The notes beneath the pieces were generated by a model, which saw only the letters and a list, made by a program, of their open reading frames with translations, did not search any database and was not told where the DNA came from. A DNA stretch of 64,000 bases, from positions 62,001-126,000 of the forward strand of contig NZ_FNZQ01000003.1 of the NCBI RefSeq assembly GCF_900109285.1, given 5' to 3'. Below, piece by piece: positions 48,819 through 56,866 of the stretch. Numbering within the stretch: the first letter of the stretch is position 1; each line of letters begins with the position of its first letter. A program made the translations under genes and the position numbers. Source of the DNA: Jannaschia helgolandensis. Its GTDB lineage: Bacteria > Pseudomonadota > Alphaproteobacteria > Rhodobacterales > Rhodobacteraceae.

Positions 48819-48940
48819 ACATAACGGAGCGGGCGGGAAAATCTTCCCGGAGTTGGGCTGGGGGGTGACTTCCGACCGTTGGGTGATCCGGGGGTGATCC
48901 ACGTCGGATATGGGGCGGACACGATTGGGGGCGAGGCTAC

Positions 48941-49108
48941 ATGCAGGCGCGTGCGTCTGATCAGGTCTTGCTTGTGCTGACGCTCGTTCTGACCGTGTTC
49001 GCGGACCTGACTGTCGCGATCGGCGTCGGCGTCTCCATTGGTCTTGCCCTGCGGCTCCGTCGGCGCAATGCGGGGATGGAGAAAGACTGGACCCCTCCGG
49101 ATCGCTGA
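48941..49108 (+). pseudogene. fragment of a SulP-type sulfate permease
   Basis: A 55-codon frame whose middle (VLLVLTLVLTVFADLTVAIG followed by a VGVSIGLALRLRRR block) matches the last transmembrane hairpin region of SulP sulfate permeases, where DLTVA is highly conserved. The rest of the transporter and the STAS domain are absent, so this is a decayed relic. It sits beside the sulfate assimilation genes, where such a permease would be expected. Confidence 0.7.
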
Positions 49109-49310
49109 GTGGACTGCGCCTCATCACAGTCAACAATGGATAGTCAAAGCGGAGAAGACCGGGCCTTAACTGCACTGTGGAAAGATGAGCAAACCGGACG
49201 TTCGTCTTTCCGAAAACCGGAATTTCCACGGCCCTTTGCCTGTGGTCCGTTGCGCGAAGTGGCGGAGTGAACCCGGTCTTACGCTTGGCGAAGCCGCGGC
49301 GAAGGCGAGG

Positions 49311-49778
49311 TCACTCGAAGTCGCGCGGCACCGCGAAATCCAGAACGCGGCCCGGTTGGTCGTCCACGATCTCGACCACCAGACAGGCTCCGGTCGGATA
49401 ACGGGCAAATTCGGGGTGGACGGGCGGGGTTGCGGCAAGCTGTTTTGCGGCTTCAGCGATGCCTGGATTGTGCGAGACGATCAGGACGCAATCGGCGGTT
49501 TGCTTGCGGGCTAGGGCCACGATCATCTCGGCATCCGACAGATAGAGGTCGGGGCGCGTTTCGGTCGTCGTCTCAGGCAGGCCGAGGGCGGCGAGGGTCT
49601 GGCGCGTGCGAGTCGCGTCGGAGCAGAGGATAAGGTCGGGCAGGTGGCGGCGGGAGGTCAGCCATTCGCCCATCGCGCGCGCGGCGGCGCGGCCCCGGTC
49701 GTTCAGCGGACGGTCGTGGTCGTCCTGATCCGGGTCGGACCAGTCGGATTTTGTGTGGCGCAGCAGAATGAGTTTCAT
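49311..49778 (-). CDS. SixA-like histidine phosphatase
   Basis: A 155-residue phosphohistidine phosphatase of the RHG family. Catalytic Arg7-His8 in LLRHTKSDW, a second Arg in DATRTRQTL and the second His in IVSHNPGI are present. It might dephosphorylate a histidine phosphotransfer domain, as SixA does. Its start overlaps the stop of the following ferredoxin-like gene (ATGA) upstream on this strand. Confidence 0.88.
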   Translation of the reverse strand: MKLILLRHTKSDWSDPDQDDHDRPLNDRGRAAARAMGEWLTSRRHLPDLILCSDATRTRQTLAALGLPETTTETRPDLYLSDAEMIVALARKQTADCVLIVSHNPGIAEAAKQLAATPPVHPEFARYPTGACLVVEIVDDQPGRVLDFAVPRDFE

Positions 49779-50407
49779 CGTTCCTCCGTTTGAAGCGTGG
49801 GCCTGTGGAAATAGGCCATGTGATGAGCCGATTGGGCGTCAGGGCGTGGGGGTGAGGCGGGGCAGGCGCGCCGCACGGAGCAGCCCCTGGCCATGCAGGT
49901 ATTGCGCGGATCGTCGAGCCAGTCGTGACAGGCCCGAAGGTCATACCCATCGCCGGTCATGGCACCGACGGGACAGGCGGTCAGGCAGGGCGCGGCGCAG
50001 CCTGTGCAGGGGGACGGCGGCGCGGCAGGCAGGGCGATGTCGTGGTCGAATGTCAGTGCGCCCCGAAAGCTGACCATCAGGCCCTGCGCATCATGCACCA
50101 GCAGGCCGACAGGCGAGATATGGCACCGGCCCGTCCGCCTGGCCCAGGTGATGAAGGGATGAAGGGGCGTGCCGAAGGGAAAGCGTGCCTGTGCCCCCAG
50201 ATCGGCGGCCCAGTCACCGACGATGCGCGTGGACCAGCGGTCGACGGGATCGGGGTGCCGCGCCTCGGGGGCGGTTTGCAGGATCGGCCAGAAGCCCTGC
50301 GGATCGGGGCCGAGGAGGACGGTGGTTCGGTTGTCATCGGTAAAGCCGCCCAGGAGGGTCAACCCGCGCTCCGCCGCGCCAGTCTGGAGCGCGGCGTAGT
50401 CTGTCAT
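49775..50407 (-). CDS. 4Fe-4S ferredoxin-like (QueG-related) protein
   Basis: A 210-residue protein with a ferredoxin-type cluster motif, [18 protein letters not shown], then additional Cys ([21 protein letters not shown]), resembling the Fe-S part of epoxyqueuosine reductase (QueG). It lacks the full QueG cobalamin-binding N-terminal domain, so it is not a proven queuosine enzyme. It is coupled to SixA downstream and to moaA upstream (both 4-bp overlaps). Confidence 0.78.
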   Translation of the reverse strand: MTDYAALQTGAAERGLTLLGGFTDDNRTTVLLGPDPQGFWPILQTAPEARHPDPVDRWSTRIVGDWAADLGAQARFPFGTPLHPFITWARRTGRCHISPVGLLVHDAQGLMVSFRGALTFDHDIALPAAPPSPCTGCAAPCLTACPVGAMTGDGYDLRACHDWLDDPRNTCMARGCSVRRACPASPPRPDAQSAHHMAYFHRPTLQTEER

Positions 50408-51429
50408 CCGCCGGTATGGCTCATGTGGCGGATCGTCTGGCCCGCCACCTGCTGTCGCGAATAATCGAAATCATGCCCCTTGGGTTTACGGGCGATGGCG
50501 GCGTGGATCGCGTCTTCCAGCGGGGTATCGGATTCGGAGGCGCGCAGGGGGGCGCGCAGGTCGGCCATGTCTTCCTGCCCGAGACACATGTAAAGTTCGC
50601 CTGTGCAGGTGACGCGGACGCGATTGCACGACTCGCAGAAGTTATGCGTCAGCGGCGTGATGAAGCCGATCCGCTGGCCGGTTTCGCCGATTTCGAAGTA
50701 TCGTGCCGGGCCGCCGGTCTTGTAGTCCAGTTCGGTCAGGGTGAAGCGGGTGGCAAGCTGGGCGCGCAGGTCTTTCAGCGGCCAGTACTGATCCAGCCGC
50801 TGCACTTCGCCCATGTCGCCCATCGGCATGACCTCGATGAAGGTCAGGTCCAGATCGCTCCGGTCAGCCCAGTCCAGCAGGTCGAACAATTCGACATCGT
50901 TGAAGCCCTTGATGGCAACGGTGTTGATCTTGACGCGCATCCCGACCGCCTTGGCCGCGTCGATGCCGCGCAGCACCTTGTCGAGCGTGCCCCAGCGGGT
51001 GATGTCCTTGAATTTGACCGGGTCCAGCGTGTCGAGCGAGACATTGATGCGCCGCACGCCCGCGTCCCAGAGGGGCTGCGCGAAGCGGTCGAGCTGGCTG
51101 CCGTTGGTGGTCAGTGTCAATTCGTCCAGGCCGTTGCCCAGATGGCGGGACATGCCGTCGAAGAAGGTCATGATGCCCTTGCGGACGAGCGGTTCGCCCC
51201 CGGTGATGCGAAGCTTTCTGACGCCCAGACGAACGAAGGCCGAGCACATGCGGTCCAGCTCTTCCAGCGTCAGCAGATCCTTTTTGGGCAGGAAGGTCAT
51301 GTGCTCCGCCATGCAATAGGTGCAGCGGAAGTCGCAGCGGTCGGTGACCGAGACCCGCAGATAGTCGATGGTCCGCGCGAAGGGGTCGACCAGTTTGGGG
51401 GGCAGTGTGGAAGAATTTGCAGATGTCAT
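50404..51429 (-). CDS. moaA: GTP 3',8-cyclase (molybdenum cofactor biosynthesis)
   Basis: A 341-residue radical SAM enzyme for the first step of molybdopterin synthesis. The N-terminal radical SAM Cys32-x3-Cys36-x2-Cys39 (CDFRCTYC) and the C-terminal cluster motif [18 protein letters not shown] are clear, and the C-terminus ends SHTGG with the essential double Gly. The start at 51429 is chosen for family fit; the frame extends to 51465. It would supply cofactor for the molybdenum hydroxylase at 37 kb. Confidence 0.93.
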   Translation of the reverse strand: MTSANSSTLPPKLVDPFARTIDYLRVSVTDRCDFRCTYCMAEHMTFLPKKDLLTLEELDRMCSAFVRLGVRKLRITGGEPLVRKGIMTFFDGMSRHLGNGLDELTLTTNGSQLDRFAQPLWDAGVRRINVSLDTLDPVKFKDITRWGTLDKVLRGIDAAKAVGMRVKINTVAIKGFNDVELFDLLDWADRSDLDLTFIEVMPMGDMGEVQRLDQYWPLKDLRAQLATRFTLTELDYKTGGPARYFEIGETGQRIGFITPLTHNFCESCNRVRVTCTGELYMCLGQEDMADLRAPLRASESDTPLEDAIHAAIARKPKGHDFDYSRQQVAGQTIRHMSHTGG

Positions 51430-51532
51430 GCGCGAAACGCTACGCGTCCGCGCCCGCCGCGACAAGTGGGGCTGACAGAGAGGTGCGGCGCACTAGGATA
51501 AGACACTGTGCAAACATGCGAGGCCCGTTCCG

Positions 51533-52012
51533 ATGACCCGATACCTTTTGATCCTGCCCGCCGTTCTTGCCGGTTGCGGCCAGTTTGCATCTCTTGACCG
51601 GACCCCGCCCGGAGACGCGTCGGCTTCAGCCCCGGCGACAGCAACGGCGACTGCCCCGACCGCGCCGCCCGTGGTGACCGGACCGGCGACGTCCGTCGCC
51701 TCGCTGGACACCGTGTCCGAGGCGGACAAGGCCACCGCCCGTCAGGCTGCGGCCGCAGCGCCCGTCGGCGGCGCGTTGGGGACGGTCACAGTCGCGTTGG
51801 GTGATCCGACGGACGGCGGACTATGGGTCAAGTCGGAGCTGGTGGCGTCGGATACGCCCGGAACGGTCCGCACCGGGAACGGGGAAGCGATTGCCGTAAC
51901 GCTGCGTCCGCTGGGTGGCGCGGGCGGGCCGCAGATTTCGCTGTCGGCCTTGCAGGCACTGGGCTTGCCGTTGGGCGGATTGCACTCCGTAACGCTGGCA
52001 CGGACCGGATGA
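51533..52012 (+). CDS. lipoprotein, unknown function
   Basis: A 159-residue protein with a lipoprotein signal (LILPAVLAGC, lipobox LAGC). A Thr/Ala/Pro-rich linker (about 28-60) leads to a small globular C-terminal domain (about 75-159, VALGDPTDGGLWVKSE). It is probably outer-membrane anchored. Function unknown. It is coupled by ATGA overlap to the acyl-CoA synthetase. Confidence 0.75.
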   Translation: MTRYLLILPAVLAGCGQFASLDRTPPGDASASAPATATATAPTAPPVVTGPATSVASLDTVSEADKATARQAAAAAPVGGALGTVTVALGDPTDGGLWVKSELVASDTPGTVRTGNGEAIAVTLRPLGGAGGPQISLSALQALGLPLGGLHSVTLARTG

Positions 52013-53595
52013 AACGGCGGACGATTTCGCATCTGGCCCCTTGGTCCGAGATGCGGGGGACCTTCGTCTGGGATGTGCCCGCACGGTTCAACATTGCGGT
52101 CGGCTGCTGCGACAGCTGGGCCGAGGAGGATCCGGATCGCGCGGCCATTGTCGACCTGTCCAACGGACGACGGGTCTGGACATATCGCGACCTGAAAGAC
52201 GCGTCGGACCGTCTGGCGGGGGTGCTGGCGCGCGGCGGCATCGGACGCGGCGACCGTGTCGCGATCCTGTTGCCGCAGCGTGCCGAGGTCATGGTGGCGC
52301 ATCTGGCGGCAATGAAGCTGGGTGCCGTGTCCCTGCCCCTGTTCACGCTGTTCGGGCCGGATGCGCTGGCCTACCGGCTGGCGGATTCGGGCGCACGGGC
52401 CATTGTCGGGGACGCGGAGGGACTGGCGCGGATCGCACCGCTGGACCTGGCCGATCTGACGCTGCGGATCGACGCGGACGATTGGGACCTGTCGGGACCA
52501 CCGATAGCGGAGGTGGCGGACACCGGGGCCGACGATCCGGCGATGATGATCTATACCTCCGGCACGACGGGCACGCCCAAGGGCGTGTTGCACGCGCATC
52601 GGTTCCTGATCGGACATCTGCCCTGTGTCGAGACGGCGCTGGAGGGGTTTCCGGTGGAGGGCGACGTCGGCTGGACCCCGGCGGACTGGGCATGGATCGG
52701 CGGGTTGATGGATCTGGCGATGCCCTGCCTGTGGTTCGGTGTGCCGCTGGTGGCCAAGCGGTTCACCAAGTTCGACGCGGACGCGGCCTGGGCGCTTATG
52801 GTGGCCGAGGGCGTGACCGCCAGTTTTCTGCCACCAACCGCGCTGAAGCTGTTGCGGCGGACGAAAGTGCCGCGCGGTCTGGCCTTGCGCGCGGTCCTGT
52901 CGGGTGGAGAGGCGCTGGGCACGGATCTGCTGGACTGGGGGCGGGATGCCCTTGGCGTTCCGATCAACGAGATATACGGCCAGACGGAATGCAACCTGGT
53001 GATGGCAAGCTGTGCCGGCACGCAGGATCTGCGACCGGGCACCCTGGGGCGCGGGGTGCCGGGGGTCGAGGTCGCGGTTCAGGCAGCGGATGGACAGGAC
53101 GTCAGGGTGGGCGAGACCGGGGAAATCTGCACACGCGGATCGCCTGCGGCGTTCCTGCGATACTGGAACAAGCCGGAGGAAACCGTCGGCAAGTGGCGGA
53201 ACGGATGGCTGAGGACGGGAGACCTCGGGCGGAGAGAGGCCGGTGGAGTCATCACATACATCAGTCGGGACGACGACGTGATAACATCATCGGGATACCG
53301 CATCGGTCCGAGCGAGATCGAAACCTGTCTGACCGGGCACCCCGACGTTGTCATGTGTGCGGTCGTCGGCCTGCCCGATCCGAGGCGCGGTGAAGCTGTG
53401 ACGGCGTTCGTCGTGGCACCGGATCGCGGCCCGGATTTGGAAAACGAGCTGATTTCGAGGGTTTCTGCCCAGATTTCGCCACATATGACACCGAGGTCCG
53501 TGCAGTTTGTGGACAGTCTTCCGATGACGGCCACGGGCAAGATACTGCGGCGAGCGCTGCGGGAATCGGAAAACGAAAGTGACGTTCGAGAATAA
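52009..53595 (+). CDS. AMP-dependent acyl-CoA synthetase (acetyl-/medium-chain type)
   Basis: A 528-residue ATP-dependent acyl-CoA ligase. The A3 phosphate-binding motif MIYTSGTTGTPKGVLHAHR, A5 motif NEIYGQTE, A8 motif GYRIGPSEIE and the C-terminal catalytic Lys in PMTATGKILRR are all present. It would activate a short- or medium-chain carboxylate; chain length is not deducible. The ATG at 52009 overlaps the upstream lipoprotein stop. Confidence 0.88.
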   Translation: MKRRTISHLAPWSEMRGTFVWDVPARFNIAVGCCDSWAEEDPDRAAIVDLSNGRRVWTYRDLKDASDRLAGVLARGGIGRGDRVAILLPQRAEVMVAHLAAMKLGAVSLPLFTLFGPDALAYRLADSGARAIVGDAEGLARIAPLDLADLTLRIDADDWDLSGPPIAEVADTGADDPAMMIYTSGTTGTPKGVLHAHRFLIGHLPCVETALEGFPVEGDVGWTPADWAWIGGLMDLAMPCLWFGVPLVAKRFTKFDADAAWALMVAEGVTASFLPPTALKLLRRTKVPRGLALRAVLSGGEALGTDLLDWGRDALGVPINEIYGQTECNLVMASCAGTQDLRPGTLGRGVPGVEVAVQAADGQDVRVGETGEICTRGSPAAFLRYWNKPEETVGKWRNGWLRTGDLGRREAGGVITYISRDDDVITSSGYRIGPSEIETCLTGHPDVVMCAVVGLPDPRRGEAVTAFVVAPDRGPDLENELISRVSAQISPHMTPRSVQFVDSLPMTATGKILRRALRESENESDVRE

Positions 53596-53833
53596 CGGTT
53601 TATGTGATTTTTGCGGGCCGATGCCCTTGCCAGCAAGGCATGGAGCGCCGATGATGGAGTCGGAAATGTGTAACGTTTCAGTTGCGACAGATTGGCCGCA
53701 GTTGATAATAAACCCGGACAGAACCTTGCGGAATTACCCCTGTCGCAAAGGAGTTATGGCAAGGTTTTAGAGGCCGGATCGCGCGACGCGTGGTGTGCCG
53801 CAGTATTGTAGTCTGATTTATGAGGATATTTTC

Positions 53834-54262
53834 ATGTCCCGACTTTCAAATCTAATCGCGATTTCCGCGATATTCACAGCCGGTGTCGCATCGGCGAACG
53901 GATTCGGCGAATCCGTCTCGTTCCAGTTCCGCAGCCCGGCCGAAAGGCAGATTCTGCTGCAGGGCGAGCAGACACGCCTCAATTACAAGGTTTACGAGGA
54001 CAGCCGCGACGCCGCTGCCGCCGCAGCTTCGGGCGGGCAGACCGGCAATTCGCTTTCGATCACGATCAGTGGCAACGGAGACAATACGATCGACGTCGGT
54101 CAGGACAACACCGGCGATCAGACGATCCAGGAATCCGAGGGTGGATCGACCAATACCATCGGGGGCGAGCCCGCCCCGGCAGCGACGGCATTTAGTTCCA
54201 CCTCCATAGAAGAGGCAGTCGCCGTCATGAACGCCATTCCGGTCTCGGCGGCCGGCGAATGA
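53834..54262 (+). CDS. secreted CsgF-like/curlin-like small protein
   Basis: A 142-residue protein with a signal peptide ending near VASA-NG. The mature N-terminus reads GESVSFQFRSPAERQILL then LNYK, closely parallel to the N-terminal segment of CsgF (TFQFRNP...LLN...NSYK) that plugs into the CsgG pore. The C-terminal half is Gly/Asn/Asp/Gln-rich (ISGNGDNTIDVGQDNTGDQT), like curlin or HfaA repeats. It thus combines a CsgG-docking segment with a fibre-like segment. GAGG precedes the ATG at 53834. It overlaps the CsgG-like gene by 4 bp. Confidence 0.72.
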   Translation: MSRLSNLIAISAIFTAGVASANGFGESVSFQFRSPAERQILLQGEQTRLNYKVYEDSRDAAAAAASGGQTGNSLSITISGNGDNTIDVGQDNTGDQTIQESEGGSTNTIGGEPAPAATAFSSTSIEEAVAVMNAIPVSAAGE

Positions 54263-55152
54263 AATCGCTTCGTTTCCGCGCAAGCATCGTCGCCACTCTG
54301 GTTCTGGCAGGTTGCCAGTCCGCATTGCCGATCCCGTTCAGCGCCCCGACCCCGCAATTCAACGGCACGATCCCGGTTGTCACGGCCACGCCGGCTGATG
54401 CCGCGCTTGAATGCCTGTCCAATTCGTCCGCCGTTCGAAACTCGAACCGCGTCTTTTCCGTCCATATCATCTCGGACCTGACGCAGAAGATCGAAGTCGA
54501 CGAAACGGGCGGGTATATCCCGCGCGATACGGCCGGGATGTTGGTGACCGCGCTTTCTCGGGCCGGTGTCCGGCAGGTGAACCGCGTGAACACGACCGTC
54601 ACCGAATTCGAGATCGCCCGCGCCCGCGAGCAGATCCTGGGTGATGGCCGCGTGACCATCGTTGAAGGCGAGCCGCTCAACTATCGCCCGCTGGAGCGGG
54701 GGTCGCTGCGTGGCTCTGACATCGTCATCGACGGCGCGATCACGCAGCTTGATTTCAACACCTATTCTCGCGGGGCCGAAGCCGGACTGTTCGGACTTTC
54801 CGGCGGACGCCGGAATTTCGCGCTGACGGTAGCGGCGGATCTGCGGGTGACCGATACGCGCACGACCGAGTTGCTGATGGCCGAGGCCTATTCCAAGCAG
54901 GCTGTCGGGGTCGAGGTTTTCGGGTCGATCTTCCGGTTCTTCGGGGACGAACTGTTCGACGTGCAGATCGGATCGCGATCGCAGGAAGGCCTGCACGCGG
55001 GTATCCGGTGGATGCTGGCCGAAGCTGCCTATGACATCGTGTCGCAAACGCTGAACCATGACGGAAGTTGCGATCGCTTCCTGCCGAAATTTCAGGCGCA
55101 GCAGCAGGTTACCGATGCAAGTGTAACCGCCGTCGCGGTGGAGCCGACCTGA
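54259..55152 (+). CDS. CsgG/HfaB-family outer-membrane secretion lipoprotein
   Basis: A 297-residue lipoprotein (lipobox LVLAGC, Cys19). It matches the CsgG family of nonameric curli secretion channels and its relative HfaB: YIPRDTAGMLVTALSRAGV, GSDIVIDGAITQLDFNT, ALTVAADLRVTDTRTTEL, and the C-terminal GIRWMLAEAAYDI. It probably exports the repeat proteins encoded nearby. It overlaps the upstream small gene (ATGA) and the downstream gene (TGATG), forming a tight operon. Confidence 0.86.
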   Translation: MKSLRFRASIVATLVLAGCQSALPIPFSAPTPQFNGTIPVVTATPADAALECLSNSSAVRNSNRVFSVHIISDLTQKIEVDETGGYIPRDTAGMLVTALSRAGVRQVNRVNTTVTEFEIARAREQILGDGRVTIVEGEPLNYRPLERGSLRGSDIVIDGAITQLDFNTYSRGAEAGLFGLSGGRRNFALTVAADLRVTDTRTTELLMAEAYSKQAVGVEVFGSIFRFFGDELFDVQIGSRSQEGLHAGIRWMLAEAAYDIVSQTLNHDGSCDRFLPKFQAQQQVTDASVTAVAVEPT

Positions 55153-55619
55153 TGCGGGCTACGATCGTGATGGCATTTGCCGTCGGACTGGTCTGGGGGC
55201 CGGTCGCGGCGCAGACCACTTTGCCGCCGGTGGAGGAGCGCCCTGCGCCCGAAACCCCGCCTTACGATCCGACGCTTTTCCTTGAATCGATGGTGAATTA
55301 CCGGACGCTTGCCTTCACCTGCGAGCAGACCCTTCCGGGGTCGCCGGTCAACGATTCAGCCGAAATCGGCCGTTTCTTCCAGACGCTTGGCCTGCCCGAG
55401 CCGCAGGGCACGGACGCGCGCCTCAGCCGTTTGGTCAAGCGGCTGGTCCGGTCGCAGGGCGCGTCGATCTGCGGTGAGCGATTGGCCGACAGCGCCCAGA
55501 TCTATGGCAGGCGTGCGGTGGATTATTCCGTCAACAAACCGGAGGAATGGCCCGAGGCGCCGCGAATCAGCGCCGGGCCCTGGTGTGCATCGCAGTCATG
55601 CTCGGAAATCGGGTTCTGA
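55152..55619 (+). CDS. secreted protein of the CsgG-like operon, unknown function
   Basis: A 155-residue protein with a signal peptide (MAFAVGLVWGPVAA). It contains four cysteines (FTCEQT, ASICGER, GPWCASQSC), possibly two disulfides. It has no similarity that I can see to CsgE, CsgC or HfaD. Coupled to the csgG-like gene (TGATG), it may be a periplasmic accessory factor of the secretion system. It is convergent with the 375-residue repeat gene. Confidence 0.68.
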   Translation: MRATIVMAFAVGLVWGPVAAQTTLPPVEERPAPETPPYDPTLFLESMVNYRTLAFTCEQTLPGSPVNDSAEIGRFFQTLGLPEPQGTDARLSRLVKRLVRSQGASICGERLADSAQIYGRRAVDYSVNKPEEWPEAPRISAGPWCASQSCSEIGF

Positions 55620-55656
55620 TACGGGGCGTCGTTTGACATCGATCAAGTGACTGGCA

Positions 55657-56784
55657 TCATCGCTCGATCGTGGCCGCATTGCCGACCTGTGTATGGATGC
55701 CATCGCTGGCCTGAACCCGCTGTTCCTGATCGGCGCGTTGGGTCGCCACGATAGGATCGCCCGAGCGGGAGGAGCCGTCGTTGCGAATATCCAGAAGGTT
55801 CACGATGTTCGTGCTGGAATGGGTATAGCCGGGGACGCCGTTTTCCAGATCGGCCAGGGTCACGCCTTCGAGGTTGTTCTCGACGACCTGGCGACCATCG
55901 GACACCTGCGTCAGGCCGTTGACAATATTCGCAGATACGAAGTTGGCGATGTTCAGACCCGACTGGCTGACGCCGTAGGGCGTCCGGCCGTCAGCCGCAT
56001 TGACGGTGTTCCTTACGATCTGATCGCCCGAGAAGACCCGCGCGACGTTATAGACCTCGTCCGCGATCAGCACGTTGCCGATGTTGGTGCCGGATTGCAC
56101 GATCCGGCCCGGCAGCGACCCGGCCTGATCGAGATTGACCGTGTTCTCGATTTCCTGCGAGGTCTCATCGGGGAAAAGCTGTTCCCCCGATCCGATGGAC
56201 ACGTCAGCGATCACGATGTTCGCGGTATTGCGCCCGATCTGGCTTATGCCACGCAGGCTGCCGGTGCCGCCGCCGATTTCGTTGATGACCTGCTGGATCG
56301 CGCCGGGGCCGAAGGCCTGCCGGACGTTGTCCACCTGTTCGACGATAATGATGTTCGCAAGGTTCTCGCCGGTCTGGGACACGGCGAGGGATCCGCCTTC
56401 TTCACTGGCTTCCATGATGTTGATGGCGCGTTGTTCGCCCAGAAAAGTCTGATTGGCCTGGGATACCACGGTGCCGCTTGACAGCAGAATGTTGACCGCG
56501 TTCAGCACCGACTGGTCGACCTGGTCGGCAGAAATGACAGGGGGCAGGCCGACGCCGGAGCCTTCGCCGACTGTCACGAATTCGTCAAACAACTCGGAAT
56601 AGCCGTCCATGTCCGGAGCGTCGTCACCGTTCAGAATGTAGGAGCTGCCCTGAACGACTGCGATGTTGGTGCCGATCTGGTCGCCGGTGGCGATCTGATT
56701 GAGGATGATGCCTTCGGGGCCTTCCGCTACGGCGGCTGTCGTCGTCAGGCCGAGAAGGGCGAGAGCTGTGAGCGTGCGCTGCAT
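55657..56784 (-). CDS. secreted curlin-like repeat protein (375 residues)
   Basis: A 375-residue protein with a signal peptide (LTALALLGLTTTAAVA). It has five or more repeats around residues 136, 181, 230, 274 and 322, each with S-Q-x-G-x-N-x-A-N followed by a hydrophobic strand (for example SQTGENLANIIIV, SQIGRNTANIVIA, QSGTNIGNVLIA), spaced 44-49 residues. This resembles curlin repeats. The start at 56784 lacks a clear ribosome-binding site. It is downstream of the 765-residue repeat gene on the same strand, separated by 82 bp containing a strong hairpin. Confidence 0.72.
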   Translation of the reverse strand: MQRTLTALALLGLTTTAAVAEGPEGIILNQIATGDQIGTNIAVVQGSSYILNGDDAPDMDGYSELFDEFVTVGEGSGVGLPPVISADQVDQSVLNAVNILLSSGTVVSQANQTFLGEQRAINIMEASEEGGSLAVSQTGENLANIIIVEQVDNVRQAFGPGAIQQVINEIGGGTGSLRGISQIGRNTANIVIADVSIGSGEQLFPDETSQEIENTVNLDQAGSLPGRIVQSGTNIGNVLIADEVYNVARVFSGDQIVRNTVNAADGRTPYGVSQSGLNIANFVSANIVNGLTQVSDGRQVVENNLEGVTLADLENGVPGYTHSSTNIVNLLDIRNDGSSRSGDPIVATQRADQEQRVQASDGIHTQVGNAATIER

Positions 56785-56814
56785 GGGAAGATACCGATTT
56801 TGAGGGGCGGGGGA

Positions 56815-56841
56815 GGAATGGCGGCGGGGTGCCGCCATTCC
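56815..56841 (-). other. intercistronic hairpin between the two repeat genes
   Basis: A perfect 11-bp inverted repeat (GGAATGGCGGC / GCCGCCATTCC, 5-nt loop) lies just after the stop of the 765-residue gene. It has no T-run, so it looks like a processing or attenuation element that could lower expression of the following gene. Confidence 0.6.
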
Positions 56842-56866
56842 GATTGATCTATCGTGGTGCCCTAGA

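Noticed and set aside
53579-53770. 63-codon plus-strand frame after the acyl-CoA synthetase
   Set aside because: It overlaps the end of the synthetase, lacks a ribosome-binding site and resembles no family.
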